This document shows, piece after piece, positions 51,187 through 60,199 of a stretch of 64,000 nt of DNA. The notes below the pieces were generated by a model, which did no database searches, was not told the DNA's origin, and saw only the letters and a list, made by a program, of their open reading frames with translations. How positions within the stretch are numbered: position 1 is the first letter of the stretch; each line of letters opens with the position of its first letter. The DNA comes from 2-02-FULL-47-50 sp964479045. GTDB lineage: Bacteria > Pseudomonadota > Gammaproteobacteria > Eutrophobiales > Eutrophobiaceae. The position numbers and the translations under genes are program-made. The DNA lies in NCBI GenBank assembly GCA_964479045.1, contig CAYZJI010000011.1:1-64000 (forward strand). The letters are read 5' to 3'.

Positions 51187-53514
51187 TCAGTTGCCATTGT
51201 TCTCCATCATTTCGGCTTCATCGGCTTCGACCAGATAATACCAGCCAATCGAATTCAGCCGGTAAAATGCCAGTATCTTGTTTCGGCCCTTGTCTGAATA
51301 GCGGATATATCCGGAACGTCCTGACTGTATTTTCCGAATCACTTCAGGATTCGGATAAAGTTCAAGATTTTCGATTGAATTGATCAGGGTGCCGGGGCCA
51401 TAGGAAAGCGGCCTGTCTGAAGAAGCTGCAATAATTTCACCCTGTTCATTGAGCAGAAAGGTTTCTTCAATACTGCCCGTATTTCGTATCGGCATAAGTT
51501 CACGGCGCACATAATCCAGAGTCAACTCAACTCCGGCAACTCCCATGAATTTGCCGGACTGATCGAAAAGTTTGCCGGTACACGGTAACAGCATGCCACG
51601 ACCGCCCACATCAATATAAGGCTGCAGCCAGCAATTGGTGCCCACCCGATCAACCGTGCCGCGATACCAGGGACGTTGTCTTGGATCAAAGGAGGCCGGA
51701 TAGCCTGTCTTGCCCGGATATTCAGCAAGGACACCATCTTCCAGCGCCACGTACAGCCAGACCAGTGGCAGGCCTTCATTCATGATGATCTGGCGTGCCG
51801 TAATATCGTCACCGGGCAGGATTTCCTTGTTGAAACTTTTAAGCATGAGCGGCTTGAAAGTATGTCGTAATGGATTCAGACGGCGCAGAATCGGCTCTAC
51901 GGTTTTTTCATCCACGCCCGGTGCGAGTTTGAATACATGCCAGTCCACGCTGATCGGAAAACCATACACTTCCGAAAATTCATAATCCGGCGGGCCTTTG
52001 CCCGGCTCTGCAATGGTTATGTCAGTGTAATAAGCAGAAGTGTCTTCACTGCCCTGATTCAAAAGGTTGATGGCACCAATGGTGAGTCCCTGCAATATGG
52101 CTTCATGCCGCAATAATTCAGAATCTATCTGCTGCGCCTTGGAGGTGACACTGGAAATAAAATTACCGGTAATTTCACTCTCTGCTTTTGACAGCTTTAC
52201 CTTTTCAATCTGCTGGTAAAGGATCACCGTGAGAAAAATAAAGCTGGCCAGTACTGTATAACCCATGATATTCAATGCGGCGATACGGTGGTTTGAAATC
52301 CAGCGCATGATTTTCTGGCGGGTGGACTCCGGCCGGGCATGGATGGCCTCGCCATGCATGAAACGCCGTATGTCATCGGCAAAATCGGCCACCGTATCGT
52401 AACGATCATCGGGAAGATACTGGGTGGCCTTCTTGACGATGGCCAGCAATTGCTCCTGGCTGTCTGCCTGCTTGGAATACGCCGGTGGTGTGTCAATAAT
52501 TCCCTGACGTGCCTTGATCATGATTTCATCCATGTTCTTGCCGGAACGGGCCCGGTGGAATGTTACGAGTTCCAGCAGGATCATCCCCAACGAAAAAAGA
52601 TCGCTGCGGTGATCGAGTGTGTCATTTTCTCCCTGTGCCTGCTCAGGCGACATATAGGCCGGGGTACCCATCACCTGTCCCAGCATGGTTTTGTCGTGAT
52701 CTCTGCCTGACTGACCCCGGGAAATCTGCTCGGTTTTGTCTGCAAAGGTCTCACGATTCACCTGATAGGTTTTCGCGATGCCCCAGTCCATCACATAGAC
52801 TTCATTATACGGGCCCACCATGATATTCAACGGTTTCAAATCGCGATGAATCACACCCTTGCGATGCGCATAATGCAGGGCATCACAGACTTTCAGGAAA
52901 TGTTCGAGACGTGCATGCAGGGTATGATGTTCGTCAGGCTCACCTTTTTCATCGTACTGCTTCATGGTGTCCTGTATCAGGGCCTTGAGTGTGATGCCAT
53001 CAATCAGCTTCATGGCATACCCCACGATATTGTCTTTCACCATCAGTCCATAGACGGGAACAATACTCGGATGCTGTAACTGGGCGGTGATCTGGGCCTC
53101 CATGTAGAACCGTCCCAGATAACTCGGAATCTCGGCGACATGCGGGTGGATACGCTTGTAAGCCACAGTCCGGCGCAGCTTGTTGTCACGGGCCACCAGG
53201 ATTTCACCCATGGCGCCGCGATCGATGGGTTCGAGGATGGTGTATTCCTCCTCCTCGTTGTCAACGACGTCTTTTATATTTTCGAGGTTGAAGCGGGTGA
53301 TATCTTCAACATTATTAATGGCAGTCAGCTCAACCTTGTCTTCGGTCTGTGCGCCCTTGAATTCGGATGTGGTTATACGACGGGAATTCAGAAGATGTGT
53401 GAGAAATTCCGCCTCACCATGATTATTATGCCGGCTGAGGTACTCTTCAAATAATTCTTCCAGCTCTTGATCACTGATTGAAGTAATCTTCCGTTTGACA
53501 GATTCGCTCAGCAT
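51187..53514 (-). CDS. Membrane Ser/Thr protein kinase with C-terminal periplasmic Cache domain
   Basis: A 775-residue receptor kinase. The cytosolic kinase domain has the G-loop IDRGAMGEILVA (residues 97-108), Lys120 (VAYKRI), the catalytic loop HRDLKPLN (223-230), DWGIAK in place of DFG (243-248, common in bacterial kinases), and GTPAYMSPEQ (activation/P+1). One transmembrane helix lies at 412-434. A large C-terminal periplasmic part resembles dCache (FDPRQRPWYRGTVDRVGTNCW, GVAGVELTLDYV, GYIRYSD...YRLNSIGWYYLVE). The N-terminal 90 residues are acidic and helical. The stop codon lies in one copy of a short repeat next to a MITE-like element. It lacks a visible adjacent phosphatase. Confidence 0.9.
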   Translation of the reverse strand: MLSESVKRKITSISDQELEELFEEYLSRHNNHGEAEFLTHLLNSRRITTSEFKGAQTEDKVELTAINNVEDITRFNLENIKDVVDNEEEEYTILEPIDRGAMGEILVARDNKLRRTVAYKRIHPHVAEIPSYLGRFYMEAQITAQLQHPSIVPVYGLMVKDNIVGYAMKLIDGITLKALIQDTMKQYDEKGEPDEHHTLHARLEHFLKVCDALHYAHRKGVIHRDLKPLNIMVGPYNEVYVMDWGIAKTYQVNRETFADKTEQISRGQSGRDHDKTMLGQVMGTPAYMSPEQAQGENDTLDHRSDLFSLGMILLELVTFHRARSGKNMDEIMIKARQGIIDTPPAYSKQADSQEQLLAIVKKATQYLPDDRYDTVADFADDIRRFMHGEAIHARPESTRQKIMRWISNHRIAALNIMGYTVLASFIFLTVILYQQIEKVKLSKAESEITGNFISSVTSKAQQIDSELLRHEAILQGLTIGAINLLNQGSEDTSAYYTDITIAEPGKGPPDYEFSEVYGFPISVDWHVFKLAPGVDEKTVEPILRRLNPLRHTFKPLMLKSFNKEILPGDDITARQIIMNEGLPLVWLYVALEDGVLAEYPGKTGYPASFDPRQRPWYRGTVDRVGTNCWLQPYIDVGGRGMLLPCTGKLFDQSGKFMGVAGVELTLDYVRRELMPIRNTGSIEETFLLNEQGEIIAASSDRPLSYGPGTLINSIENLELYPNPEVIRKIQSGRSGYIRYSDKGRNKILAFYRLNSIGWYYLVEADEAEMMENNGN

Positions 53515-53737
53515 AATTTCTTATTATGGGTTTGGATGACCGGTCAGATTCGTAAGGATAGCAGATCGCCCGGAGTTTATAGAAGCACCTTGTCTGAATT
53601 CTGCTTCAGGGCTCTTCCAGGCCGAACATTCTCGGCCGGTGATGACCTGCATAATGTGCTGGCAGGGCTTTAAGCTGCAGTATGTTGTAACATTCACAAC
53701 ATGTTCATTATCATGCATGCCATCATAGGTTTATAAA

Positions 53738-54220
53738 ATGAAAAACCGGTCCTTTGCCATCGTTTCAGTTTTGCTTTTTTCCATATCAATCCATGCGGAT
53801 GAAAACCGCTGGGATGATCCGCAGATCAGTTATTCCGGTAACCAGGAGATTACCGTTTACCGCAGCCCGGCCTGCGGGTGCTGTCACCGCTGGATAGAAC
53901 ACCTTGAAAAACATGATTTCATTGTGAAGGACATCCAGATAGAAGATGTGACGCCGATCAAATATCAGGCTGGCGTGCCGCCGCAACTCGCGTCATGTCA
54001 CACGGCCGTGATCGACGGCTATTTCATTGAAGGCCATGTCCCTGCCGATGATATCAAACGCCTGTTACTGTCGCGACCTGATGTGCGCGGCCTGTCCGTA
54101 CCGGAAATGCCTGTAGGTACACCGGGAATGGAAATGGAAAACCGCAAGGATGATTTCGCTGTAATCCAGCTCAATACCGACGGCAGCACCGGAATTTTCA
54201 GCCAGTATAGCGATTACTAA
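53738..54220 (+). CDS. DUF411 (metal-binding, CGCC) exported protein
   Basis: A 160-residue protein with a signal peptide (SFAIVSVLLFSISIHA). The DUF411 core is ITVYRSPACGCCHRWIEHLE (Cys46, Cys48, Cys49), followed by YQAGVPPQLASCHTAVIDGYFIEGHVPADDIKRLL and MPVGTPGMEM. Such proteins are thioredoxin-like, often sit near copper-resistance genes, and are proposed to bind copper. No copper operon is adjacent here, although the RND pump at 27 kb is a heavy-metal type. A palindrome TGTTGT-N7-ACAACA occurs shortly upstream. Monocistronic. Confidence 0.88.
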   Translation: MKNRSFAIVSVLLFSISIHADENRWDDPQISYSGNQEITVYRSPACGCCHRWIEHLEKHDFIVKDIQIEDVTPIKYQAGVPPQLASCHTAVIDGYFIEGHVPADDIKRLLLSRPDVRGLSVPEMPVGTPGMEMENRKDDFAVIQLNTDGSTGIFSQYSDY

Positions 54221-54261
54221 TCCATACGCGGGCGGAGATGTCATTTGTTTATGTTGAACCC

Positions 54262-54290
54262 TTGTAAGTAAACATTATCCTGTATATAAA
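54262..54290 (+). promoter_or_regulatory. Sigma-70 promoter for the M48 protease
   Basis: TTGTAA (54262-54267), 17-base spacer, TATAAA (54285-54290). It lies 23 bases before the ATG, giving a leader of about 16 bases that includes the GGAG ribosome site. Confidence 0.65.
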
Positions 54291-54313
54291 TATTCCTGAT
54301 CCGGAGTTGAGCC

Positions 54314-55117
54314 ATGAAACGCATGAATCACTATAAATTCAGTATTCTTTGCATCTCCCTGTTGCTGGGCAGTTGCGCAACCTCACCCACCGGTCAGACC
54401 CAGCTTAAACTTTTCCCGGACAGTGAAATCGCAAAAATGGGCATCACGGCCTATGACGAAGTCAAAAAAACCACGCCGGTATCCAAAGATAAAAATGCCA
54501 ACGCCTATGTCATGTGTGTTGCGAATGCGGTAACCAGGGTGGTTCCTGCCAATATCAAATGGGAAGTAAACCTGTTTGATGATGAGGCAGTAAATGCCTT
54601 TGCCCTCCCCGGCGGTAAAATCGGTGTTTACACCGGCCTGCTCAAGGTTGCCGGCAATCAGGACCAACTGGCAGCCGTGATTGGACATGAAATTGCACAC
54701 GTCATTGCTGATCACGGCAACGCCCGTGTTTCTGCCGCTTTTGCCACACAGACCGGTCTGCAACTTGCACAGATTCTTGCCGGAGCAACTACCCAGCAAA
54801 AATCACAGTTAATCGGGTTACTGGGCCTCGGTGCACAATACGGTATCCTCATGCCCTATGGGCGCGGCCAGGAAAGTGAAGCTGACATCCTCGGACTGGA
54901 ATATATGGCGCGAGCCGGTTTCAATCCCAGGGAAAGCATTACCCTCTGGCAAAATATGGGCAAGGCCGGTGGCGGCAAGGAACCACCTGCGATTCTGTCC
55001 ACACACCCATCAAATGAGCAGCGGATCAGTGATCTGAACCAGGCCCTGCCAGGTGCAACCAAAATTTACAAAAAAGCCCGTAATCAGGGAATCAAGCCTC
55101 AATGCGGGCAACCCTGA
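54314..55117 (+). CDS. M48-family zinc metalloprotease, lipoprotein (LoiP/YcaL-like)
   Basis: A 267-residue lipoprotein: signal ISLLLGSCAT with lipobox Cys near residue 20. The M48 zinc motif is VIGHEIAHVIADHG (HExxH); the third ligand Glu lies in GRGQESEADILGLEYMARAGF. SATHPSNEQRISDL-type ending (STHPSNEQRI) is conserved in the family. These proteases maintain outer-membrane protein assembly and quality in the periplasm. Alone behind its own promoter; the next gene is a glycosyltransferase on the same strand 148 bases downstream. Confidence 0.9.
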   Translation: MKRMNHYKFSILCISLLLGSCATSPTGQTQLKLFPDSEIAKMGITAYDEVKKTTPVSKDKNANAYVMCVANAVTRVVPANIKWEVNLFDDEAVNAFALPGGKIGVYTGLLKVAGNQDQLAAVIGHEIAHVIADHGNARVSAAFATQTGLQLAQILAGATTQQKSQLIGLLGLGAQYGILMPYGRGQESEADILGLEYMARAGFNPRESITLWQNMGKAGGGKEPPAILSTHPSNEQRISDLNQALPGATKIYKKARNQGIKPQCGQP

Positions 55118-55265
55118 TACCCAACGTATTCCCCAGCGATTGAATAATGGTCGGCCAGTCTGCAACAGCAGGTCTTGTCACGAATTTTTAATATAGCTGT
55201 CATATGGTTCGTGATGAATTGCATTAAGGTGCGCGCGTGTCTGTCACAGCACGGGAGAAACTGCT

Positions 55266-56429
55266 TTGCGCATCCTGATGATATCCGATGTGTACTTCCC
55301 CAGAGTCAACGGCGTTTCCACTTCCATCAAAACGTTCCAGCATGAATTGTCATTACTCGGTCATGACGTCACCCTGATTGCCCCGGACTATGGGCCGCAT
55401 CAGATCAGCAACGACTGGATACACCGCATTCCATCCCGTTATCTGCCAATGGATCCCGAAGACCGGATGATGAAAAGCAAGTCTGTTCTTGCATTGAGTA
55501 ACACTCTGAAACAGGATCATTATGATATCGTCCACATCCAGACGCCCTTTGTTGCACACCAGGCCGGCATTGAGCTGGCAAAACACCTTGATATTCCGCG
55601 TGTGGAAACCTATCACACTCATTTTGAAGAATGTCTTCATCATTATCTTCCTCTGGTGCCGGATTCATGGACAAAATTTGCCGCACGCTGGTTTAACCGG
55701 CGGCAATGTAATGATGTGGACGGAGTAATCGTTCCTTCACAACCCATGCTTGAATATCTGGGGAACCAGGGCATACATCGCCCGATGTCTGTAATACCTA
55801 CAGGCATTGATGAAAATTTTTTTACTCCGGGCGATGGTTTACGCTTTCGCAAGGAGCATGGAATTGATTTGTCCCGTCCGGTACTGGTTCATGTCGGCCG
55901 GGTGGCTTACGAAAAAAATATTGATTTCCTGCTGCACATGCTGGTTGAGTTACAAAAATCCATCCCCGGAATACTTCTGATTATCGCCGGTGAAGGCCCG
56001 GCGGAACGTCATTTACGCGATCTGACCAGAACACTGCAGATTGAAAACAACGTGTTGTTTGTCGGCTATCTGGACCGGGCCACAAGTCTCCTTGATTGTT
56101 ACTGTGCCGGCAATGCATTTATTTTTGCATCGAAAATTGAAACCCAGGGCCTGGTATTACTGGAAGCCATGGCCCAGGGCGTGCCGGTTATTTCACTCTC
56201 GGCCATGGGCGCCAACGATATTCTGCAGGCAACCAAGGGAGCCTTGATTGCGAGAGACGATGTGACTGATTTCGCCTTAAAGACAGCGCGTGTATTGAAT
56301 GACACAGGCCTGCACAAGCAACTGTCGCAGGAGGCCAGAGCATATGCACGCACCTGGTCCGCCCATACATTTGCCACAAAAACAGTATCGTTTTACGAGC
56401 AACTTATACATCAGTACCGGCTGAATTGA
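55266..56429 (+). CDS. GT4-family glycosyltransferase
   Basis: A 387-residue GT-B enzyme. N-terminal acceptor domain: MRILMISDVYFPRVNGVSTSI with IVHIQTPFVAHQAG. The C-terminal nucleotide-sugar domain has HVGRVAYEKNIDFLLHML, IAGEGPAERHL, and the E-x7-E motif IETQGLVLLEAMAQGVPV. The GVSTS..F..EL pattern is that of glycolipid-forming GT4 enzymes (SQD2/PimB/alpha-mannosyl- or glucosyl-diacylglycerol type), so a membrane glycolipid product is plausible. The start is TTG with a good GGGAG site; the next ATG would remove the first strand. The HAD gene follows after 21 bases. Confidence 0.88.
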   Translation: MRILMISDVYFPRVNGVSTSIKTFQHELSLLGHDVTLIAPDYGPHQISNDWIHRIPSRYLPMDPEDRMMKSKSVLALSNTLKQDHYDIVHIQTPFVAHQAGIELAKHLDIPRVETYHTHFEECLHHYLPLVPDSWTKFAARWFNRRQCNDVDGVIVPSQPMLEYLGNQGIHRPMSVIPTGIDENFFTPGDGLRFRKEHGIDLSRPVLVHVGRVAYEKNIDFLLHMLVELQKSIPGILLIIAGEGPAERHLRDLTRTLQIENNVLFVGYLDRATSLLDCYCAGNAFIFASKIETQGLVLLEAMAQGVPVISLSAMGANDILQATKGALIARDDVTDFALKTARVLNDTGLHKQLSQEARAYARTWSAHTFATKTVSFYEQLIHQYRLN

Positions 56430-56450
56430 AACGTTTCGTATCTATCATTT

Positions 56451-57119
56451 ATGCCCGCTAAAAAACGGCTGGTGGTACTGGACTTTGACGGGTTCCTGAT
56501 CAATTCCTACAACCTGTTGCAAATCACCTTCAAACAGTTTGGCCTGGATATCGGTGATGAAGATCGCTTCCGTCACCGTCGTAAGTTTCTGAAGTACATT
56601 GGTGGAGGCAAGGAGTTCATTCGTAATTTTGTCTCCTATACCCTGCCGAAAAAGAAAAAAATCAGGGATGCGCTAACCGAGACCTATCAGAAAGAAGGAC
56701 GCATCTACCATGAATTTACCGGGATCATCAACCACATGATCGGACAACCGGACATACACATTGGTATCATCAGCCGCAATTTTACCCATCACCCGGGCAG
56801 CACCATCAGGAAAGTGCTGCGCAACAGTGACGTTGCAGAGCAGGATCTGGATTTTGTGATCCCCATACCAGTTGGTGTAAAAAAACATGATGTACTGGAG
56901 GGAATGCGCTCGACCGGATACCTGCAATCGCTGTTTGCTGCTGACGAAATCGGCGACTACACGGCAGCCGCTGACACAGGGTATAACCGCATACTCATGG
57001 CCAGCTATGGTTTTGATAACCGGAAACGTCTCATCACCGAAGGTGAGATTCCGCAGGAAATTATTTACGACCGGCCCAAGGACATGGCACGCATCATTAA
57101 ACACATCCTCTCCCGGTAA
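56451..57119 (+). CDS. HAD-superfamily protein
   Basis: A 222-residue protein with HAD motif I VVLDFDGFLINS (Asp11 and Asp13), motif II HIGIISRNF (Ser), a Lys in GVKKHD, and motif IV FAADEIGDY. The cap (residues 30-100) is helical and basic (KKKKIRDAL). A phosphatase acting on a small or sugar phosphate is likely. Position 21 bases after the GT4 gene suggests that it works with that enzyme, for example in trimming a phosphorylated glycolipid intermediate, but this is an inference. The other reading, a non-enzymatic HAD, cannot be excluded. Confidence 0.78.
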   Translation: MPAKKRLVVLDFDGFLINSYNLLQITFKQFGLDIGDEDRFRHRRKFLKYIGGGKEFIRNFVSYTLPKKKKIRDALTETYQKEGRIYHEFTGIINHMIGQPDIHIGIISRNFTHHPGSTIRKVLRNSDVAEQDLDFVIPIPVGVKKHDVLEGMRSTGYLQSLFAADEIGDYTAAADTGYNRILMASYGFDNRKRLITEGEIPQEIIYDRPKDMARIIKHILSR

Positions 57120-57171
57120 TTCCGGCGACCGGCCAATACTGTTTCAACAGATATTGATCCTTTCTTTTTCA

Positions 57172-57190
57172 AATGAGAATTGTTATCATT
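57172..57190. promoter_or_regulatory. Fur box
   Basis: AATGAGAATTGTTATCATT is a close match to the Fur consensus GATAATGATAATCATTATC and forms the expected interrupted dyad. It lies 35-53 bases before the ATG of the secreted-protein gene and implies repression by iron of the two-gene unit 57225-58420. Confidence 0.7.
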
Positions 57191-57224
57191 TTGTCAATTT
57201 CATAACCGATATTTTAGGTAAAAA

Positions 57225-57812
57225 ATGCGCTATATATTATTGTTTGTAATTACTTTTAATTCATTATTTATGATTATGGCGTCCAGTCATGCCAGTACAC
57301 TGATTTCAGAAGACGACGTGAAAGGAGTATCTCGCGCTGAAGTTGAGACCACGGCTGATCGTGAACGGCTGCAACATGCGGCTGTATTGTTGGCCAATTA
57401 TGAAATCGAAGCCAAAAAACTGCTGGAGATGGTCAAGGTGCAAAATATTATCGCCGACAAGATCCAGTTGCAGGCCGGCAAGTTACTGGAATTGTCTGAA
57501 ACCGTAATCGACAGCGCACGCTTCCGTCTGCCGCAATGTGATGACTATCTGGCACAGTCACTAGATCTCAAGAACAAACTGGGTGATATACCCCATGAAA
57601 CACTGGAGAAGGATTATCATCACGACGGTGCCCTGCCCAAGGCACCGCCCGAGTGTTATCACACCAAGGATTTGTTTGTACATCCGGCCACAGTCATGGT
57701 GCTCACTCGTGATGATCCGGCATTGTCCGGAGAAACCAGAACTTCCATCACGGCTGAAATTGCCGAAGTTCTTGCTCATACTGAAGTAGTCAGACAACTT
57801 GTAATTTATTAA
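57225..57812 (+). CDS. Iron-regulated exported protein of unknown function
   Basis: A 195-residue protein with a signal peptide (MRYILLFVITFNSLFMIMASSHA). The mature part has a long helical region (ADRERLQHAAVLLANYEIEAKKLLEMVKVQNIIADKIQLQAGKLLEL split by polar positions) and two Cys (PQCDDY and PECYHT). No family recognised. Its stop overlaps the start of the GDSL gene (TAATG), so the pair is coupled, and a strong Fur box lies upstream. A role in iron acquisition or the iron-starvation envelope is inferred only from that box. Confidence 0.7.
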   Translation: MRYILLFVITFNSLFMIMASSHASTLISEDDVKGVSRAEVETTADRERLQHAAVLLANYEIEAKKLLEMVKVQNIIADKIQLQAGKLLELSETVIDSARFRLPQCDDYLAQSLDLKNKLGDIPHETLEKDYHHDGALPKAPPECYHTKDLFVHPATVMVLTRDDPALSGETRTSITAEIAEVLAHTEVVRQLVIY

Positions 57813-58420
57813 TGGGCTTTGTCCGTTATCTGATCGGTATTGCTTTTCTTCTGATTGCTGCCTGTGGCAGTGATATACCACAACTGGCGCAATTATCCGG
57901 TGATGCAGTCATCCTTGCGTTTGGTGACAGTCTGACGCAAGGTACCGGTGCAAAAAAGGACGAGAGTTATCCTGCCATCCTGGAAACGCTCAGTGGACGT
58001 AAAGTCATTAATGCCGGTGTTGCCGGCGAAGTATCAACAGATGGACTGCGCAGATTACCCGGTGTGATCGAGAAGCACAGGCCGGATCTGCTCATCCTGT
58101 GTCACGGTGGAAATGACATACTGCGCCGTCAGGATATACAGAAAATGGAAGCGAACCTGCGTGCCATGATTCAACTCGCACATGAAAGAGAAATCCCTGT
58201 AGTCATGCTGGGGGTACCGCAACCCGGACTATTTCTCTCCTCAGCAGAACAATATCAACGCATTGCCGATGACACCGGCGTAGTATTTATTGAAGATCTG
58301 ATTCCGGAAGTACTGGGTGACGCCACACTTAAATCAGATACGGTCCATCCCAACAAGGACGGTTATCGCGTGATGGCCAGGAATATTCACGCAGTTTTAC
58401 AGCAAACCGGTGCGCTGTAG
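57812..58420 (+). CDS. GDSL-type lipoprotein esterase (TesA-like)
   Basis: A 202-residue SGNH hydrolase. The lipoprotein signal ends LLIAACGS (Cys18). Block I is ILAFGDSLTQGTGA (nucleophile Ser40), block II has Gly in VINAGVAGEVS, block III is CHGGNDIL (Asn), and block V is DTVHPNKDGY (Asp and His). Similar to arylesterase/lysophospholipase TesA but tethered to a membrane. Coupled to the preceding Fur-box gene by an overlapping start, so probably iron-repressed. If it cleaves ester-linked siderophores or lipids, that would fit the regulation, but the substrate is not known. Confidence 0.88.
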   Translation: MGFVRYLIGIAFLLIAACGSDIPQLAQLSGDAVILAFGDSLTQGTGAKKDESYPAILETLSGRKVINAGVAGEVSTDGLRRLPGVIEKHRPDLLILCHGGNDILRRQDIQKMEANLRAMIQLAHEREIPVVMLGVPQPGLFLSSAEQYQRIADDTGVVFIEDLIPEVLGDATLKSDTVHPNKDGYRVMARNIHAVLQQTGAL

Positions 58421-58433
58421 CCGGTTTCCCGGA

Positions 58434-59564
58434 TCATTTCACCTTTTTCAGACGCAACAATTTTCCATTGCTATCATCTGTCAGCAGGTAGAGTGTGCCA
58501 TCCGGCCCTTGCCGCACATCGCGGATGCGTCCAATCTTGCCATTGATGAGCCGTTCTTCCTTGATCACTTTGCCATTTTGCATGACCAGCCGCACCAGTT
58601 GCCCGAACTTCAGTGAGCCTACAAAGAGATTGTTTTTCCATTCCGGAAATTCATCACCGATATAAAATACCATCCCTGAAGGCGCAATGGACGGGACCCA
58701 GTAATGCACCGGCTGCGCCATACCCTCTTTCTCCGTGCCTTCTCCAATTTTGGTACCAATAACATAATTCACGCCGTAAGTGATCACCGGCCAGCCATAA
58801 TTGACACCCGGTTGCATGATATTGAGTTCATCTCCTCCCTGCGGGCCATGTTCATGCGTCCAGACCATGCCGGTCACCGGCTCAAGGGCGATGCCCTGCA
58901 TGTTGCGATTGCCCAGCGTATAACTTTCAGGCCGGGCATTTTTGATCTGCAGAAAGGGATTGTCCTCCGGAACACTGCCATCATCATTGACGCGTATCAA
59001 CGAACCGGGATGCTGGCTGAGATCCTGTGCACGTTCTTCCTCACCCCGATCACCCAGGGTAATGAATAATTTTCCGTCCGGCGTAAACAGCAACCTCGAC
59101 CCAAAATGGCGACCACCCTCATCCACCTTGGGTAGCGCAGTAAATATTTTCTCAACGCTCTTGAGCTCCATCCCCTGCAAACGGCCACGAACGACTTCAG
59201 TACCATACCCGCCTTTACCAGCCGCAGCGTAGGAAAGATAAACCCATTGATTATTTTTGAAATCCGGATGGAGTGCAACATCCAGCAGACCGCCCTGTCC
59301 TTCAACTGCAACTTCAGGCACACCTGTGACTGGCAATGGATTCAATTTGCCATTTTCAACGATGCGTAATTGCCCGGTGCGTTCCGTCACAAGTATTTTT
59401 CCATCAGGCAGAAAGGCCATGCCCCAGGGATGGCTGAGTCCTTCCGTAATAACTTCAGCCCTGAATTGTCCATCTTCGGCCTCAAAGAGGTTATCCGCCC
59501 GGACATTAAAAGAAATCAGTATCAGAAAACCAAACAAAACTGACTGGAGGGTTTGTGTCATCAT
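58434..59564 (-). CDS. PQQ-dependent soluble aldose sugar dehydrogenase-like protein (YliI/Asd type)
   Basis: A six-bladed beta-propeller quinoprotein of about 376 residues, exported (signal VLFGFLILISFNVRA). Conserved pieces are GLSHPWGMAFLPDGKILVTERTGQLRIV, GGLLDVALHPDFKNN, HFGSRLLFTPDGKLFITLGDRG, SYTLGNRNMQGIALEP, and WTHEHGPQGGDELNI (active-site His-Glu-His-Gly). It oxidises aldoses in the periplasm; no pqq synthesis genes lie in the window. It is the last gene of a minus-strand set after DUF2238 and NnrU. The start was placed at the Met before the signal peptide; the ORF extends 17 residues further. Confidence 0.92.
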   Translation of the reverse strand: MMTQTLQSVLFGFLILISFNVRADNLFEAEDGQFRAEVITEGLSHPWGMAFLPDGKILVTERTGQLRIVENGKLNPLPVTGVPEVAVEGQGGLLDVALHPDFKNNQWVYLSYAAAGKGGYGTEVVRGRLQGMELKSVEKIFTALPKVDEGGRHFGSRLLFTPDGKLFITLGDRGEEERAQDLSQHPGSLIRVNDDGSVPEDNPFLQIKNARPESYTLGNRNMQGIALEPVTGMVWTHEHGPQGGDELNIMQPGVNYGWPVITYGVNYVIGTKIGEGTEKEGMAQPVHYWVPSIAPSGMVFYIGDEFPEWKNNLFVGSLKFGQLVRLVMQNGKVIKEERLINGKIGRIRDVRQGPDGTLYLLTDDSNGKLLRLKKVK

Positions 59565-59622
59565 GATTAATATCCTGAATAAATTGGCACTATTTCCGGA
59601 GACCGCTACCGCCATTATTAGT

Positions 59623-60189
59623 TCAAAATGTAACCAGCCGTACTCCCGCGATGTATTGATGCACCAGTAACAATACAGAGAACAGGACTATTCCGATCAA
59701 TACTGTAATAACATCATTTTTCATCGGCAGTGGATCCGGCTTTATCCAGGGCCCGGTCCTGCGGTTGATCATCACCATTTCAACTATTGCCCATAAACCC
59801 AGCGTTGTGAACAAAGCCAGTGACCTCTGTTCACCATTCGCCAACAGGTGGCCGATACTCCACAGTACCAGGCCCGTCAACTGTGGATGCCTCAGTATCC
59901 GCTTGATGTTGGTTTTACGTTTGGCCGCCACAAACAAAATAAAAGTAATCAACGCCAGCAGATATGTGACGTGTCTGCCCCAGACCGGGACATGATAAAT
60001 ATCCTCAGGTTGAATTGATCGCCAGCCCAGGACCATCAATACGATCGAAGTAACTATCAATAAGGCAAATATTCCCTTATAGGGACCGGGCCCGAACTTT
60101 CTGATCAACCCGTCTCTTGTAGTTACGCATGCTGCCGGAAATAAATGCACCAGACACCAGATCATCAGGCCAGTCATCAACAGGGTCAT
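59623..60189 (-). CDS. NnrU family membrane protein
   Basis: A 188-residue integral membrane protein with about five or six helices (around residues 5-25, 40-57, 68-88, 100-118, 122-140 and 162-182). It carries the NnrU (PF07298) pattern HLFPA, RILRHPQLTGLVLWSIGHLLANGE and GLWAIVEM. NnrU was first linked to nitric-oxide respiration in denitrifiers and is related to isoprenylcysteine-methyltransferase-like proteins. No nir or nor gene is near. It begins 10 bases after the DUF2238 stop, so the two are co-transcribed. Confidence 0.85.
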   Translation of the reverse strand: MTLLMTGLMIWCLVHLFPAACVTTRDGLIRKFGPGPYKGIFALLIVTSIVLMVLGWRSIQPEDIYHVPVWGRHVTYLLALITFILFVAAKRKTNIKRILRHPQLTGLVLWSIGHLLANGEQRSLALFTTLGLWAIVEMVMINRRTGPWIKPDPLPMKNDVITVLIGIVLFSVLLLVHQYIAGVRLVTF

Positions 60190-60199
60190 GTCTAATCCT

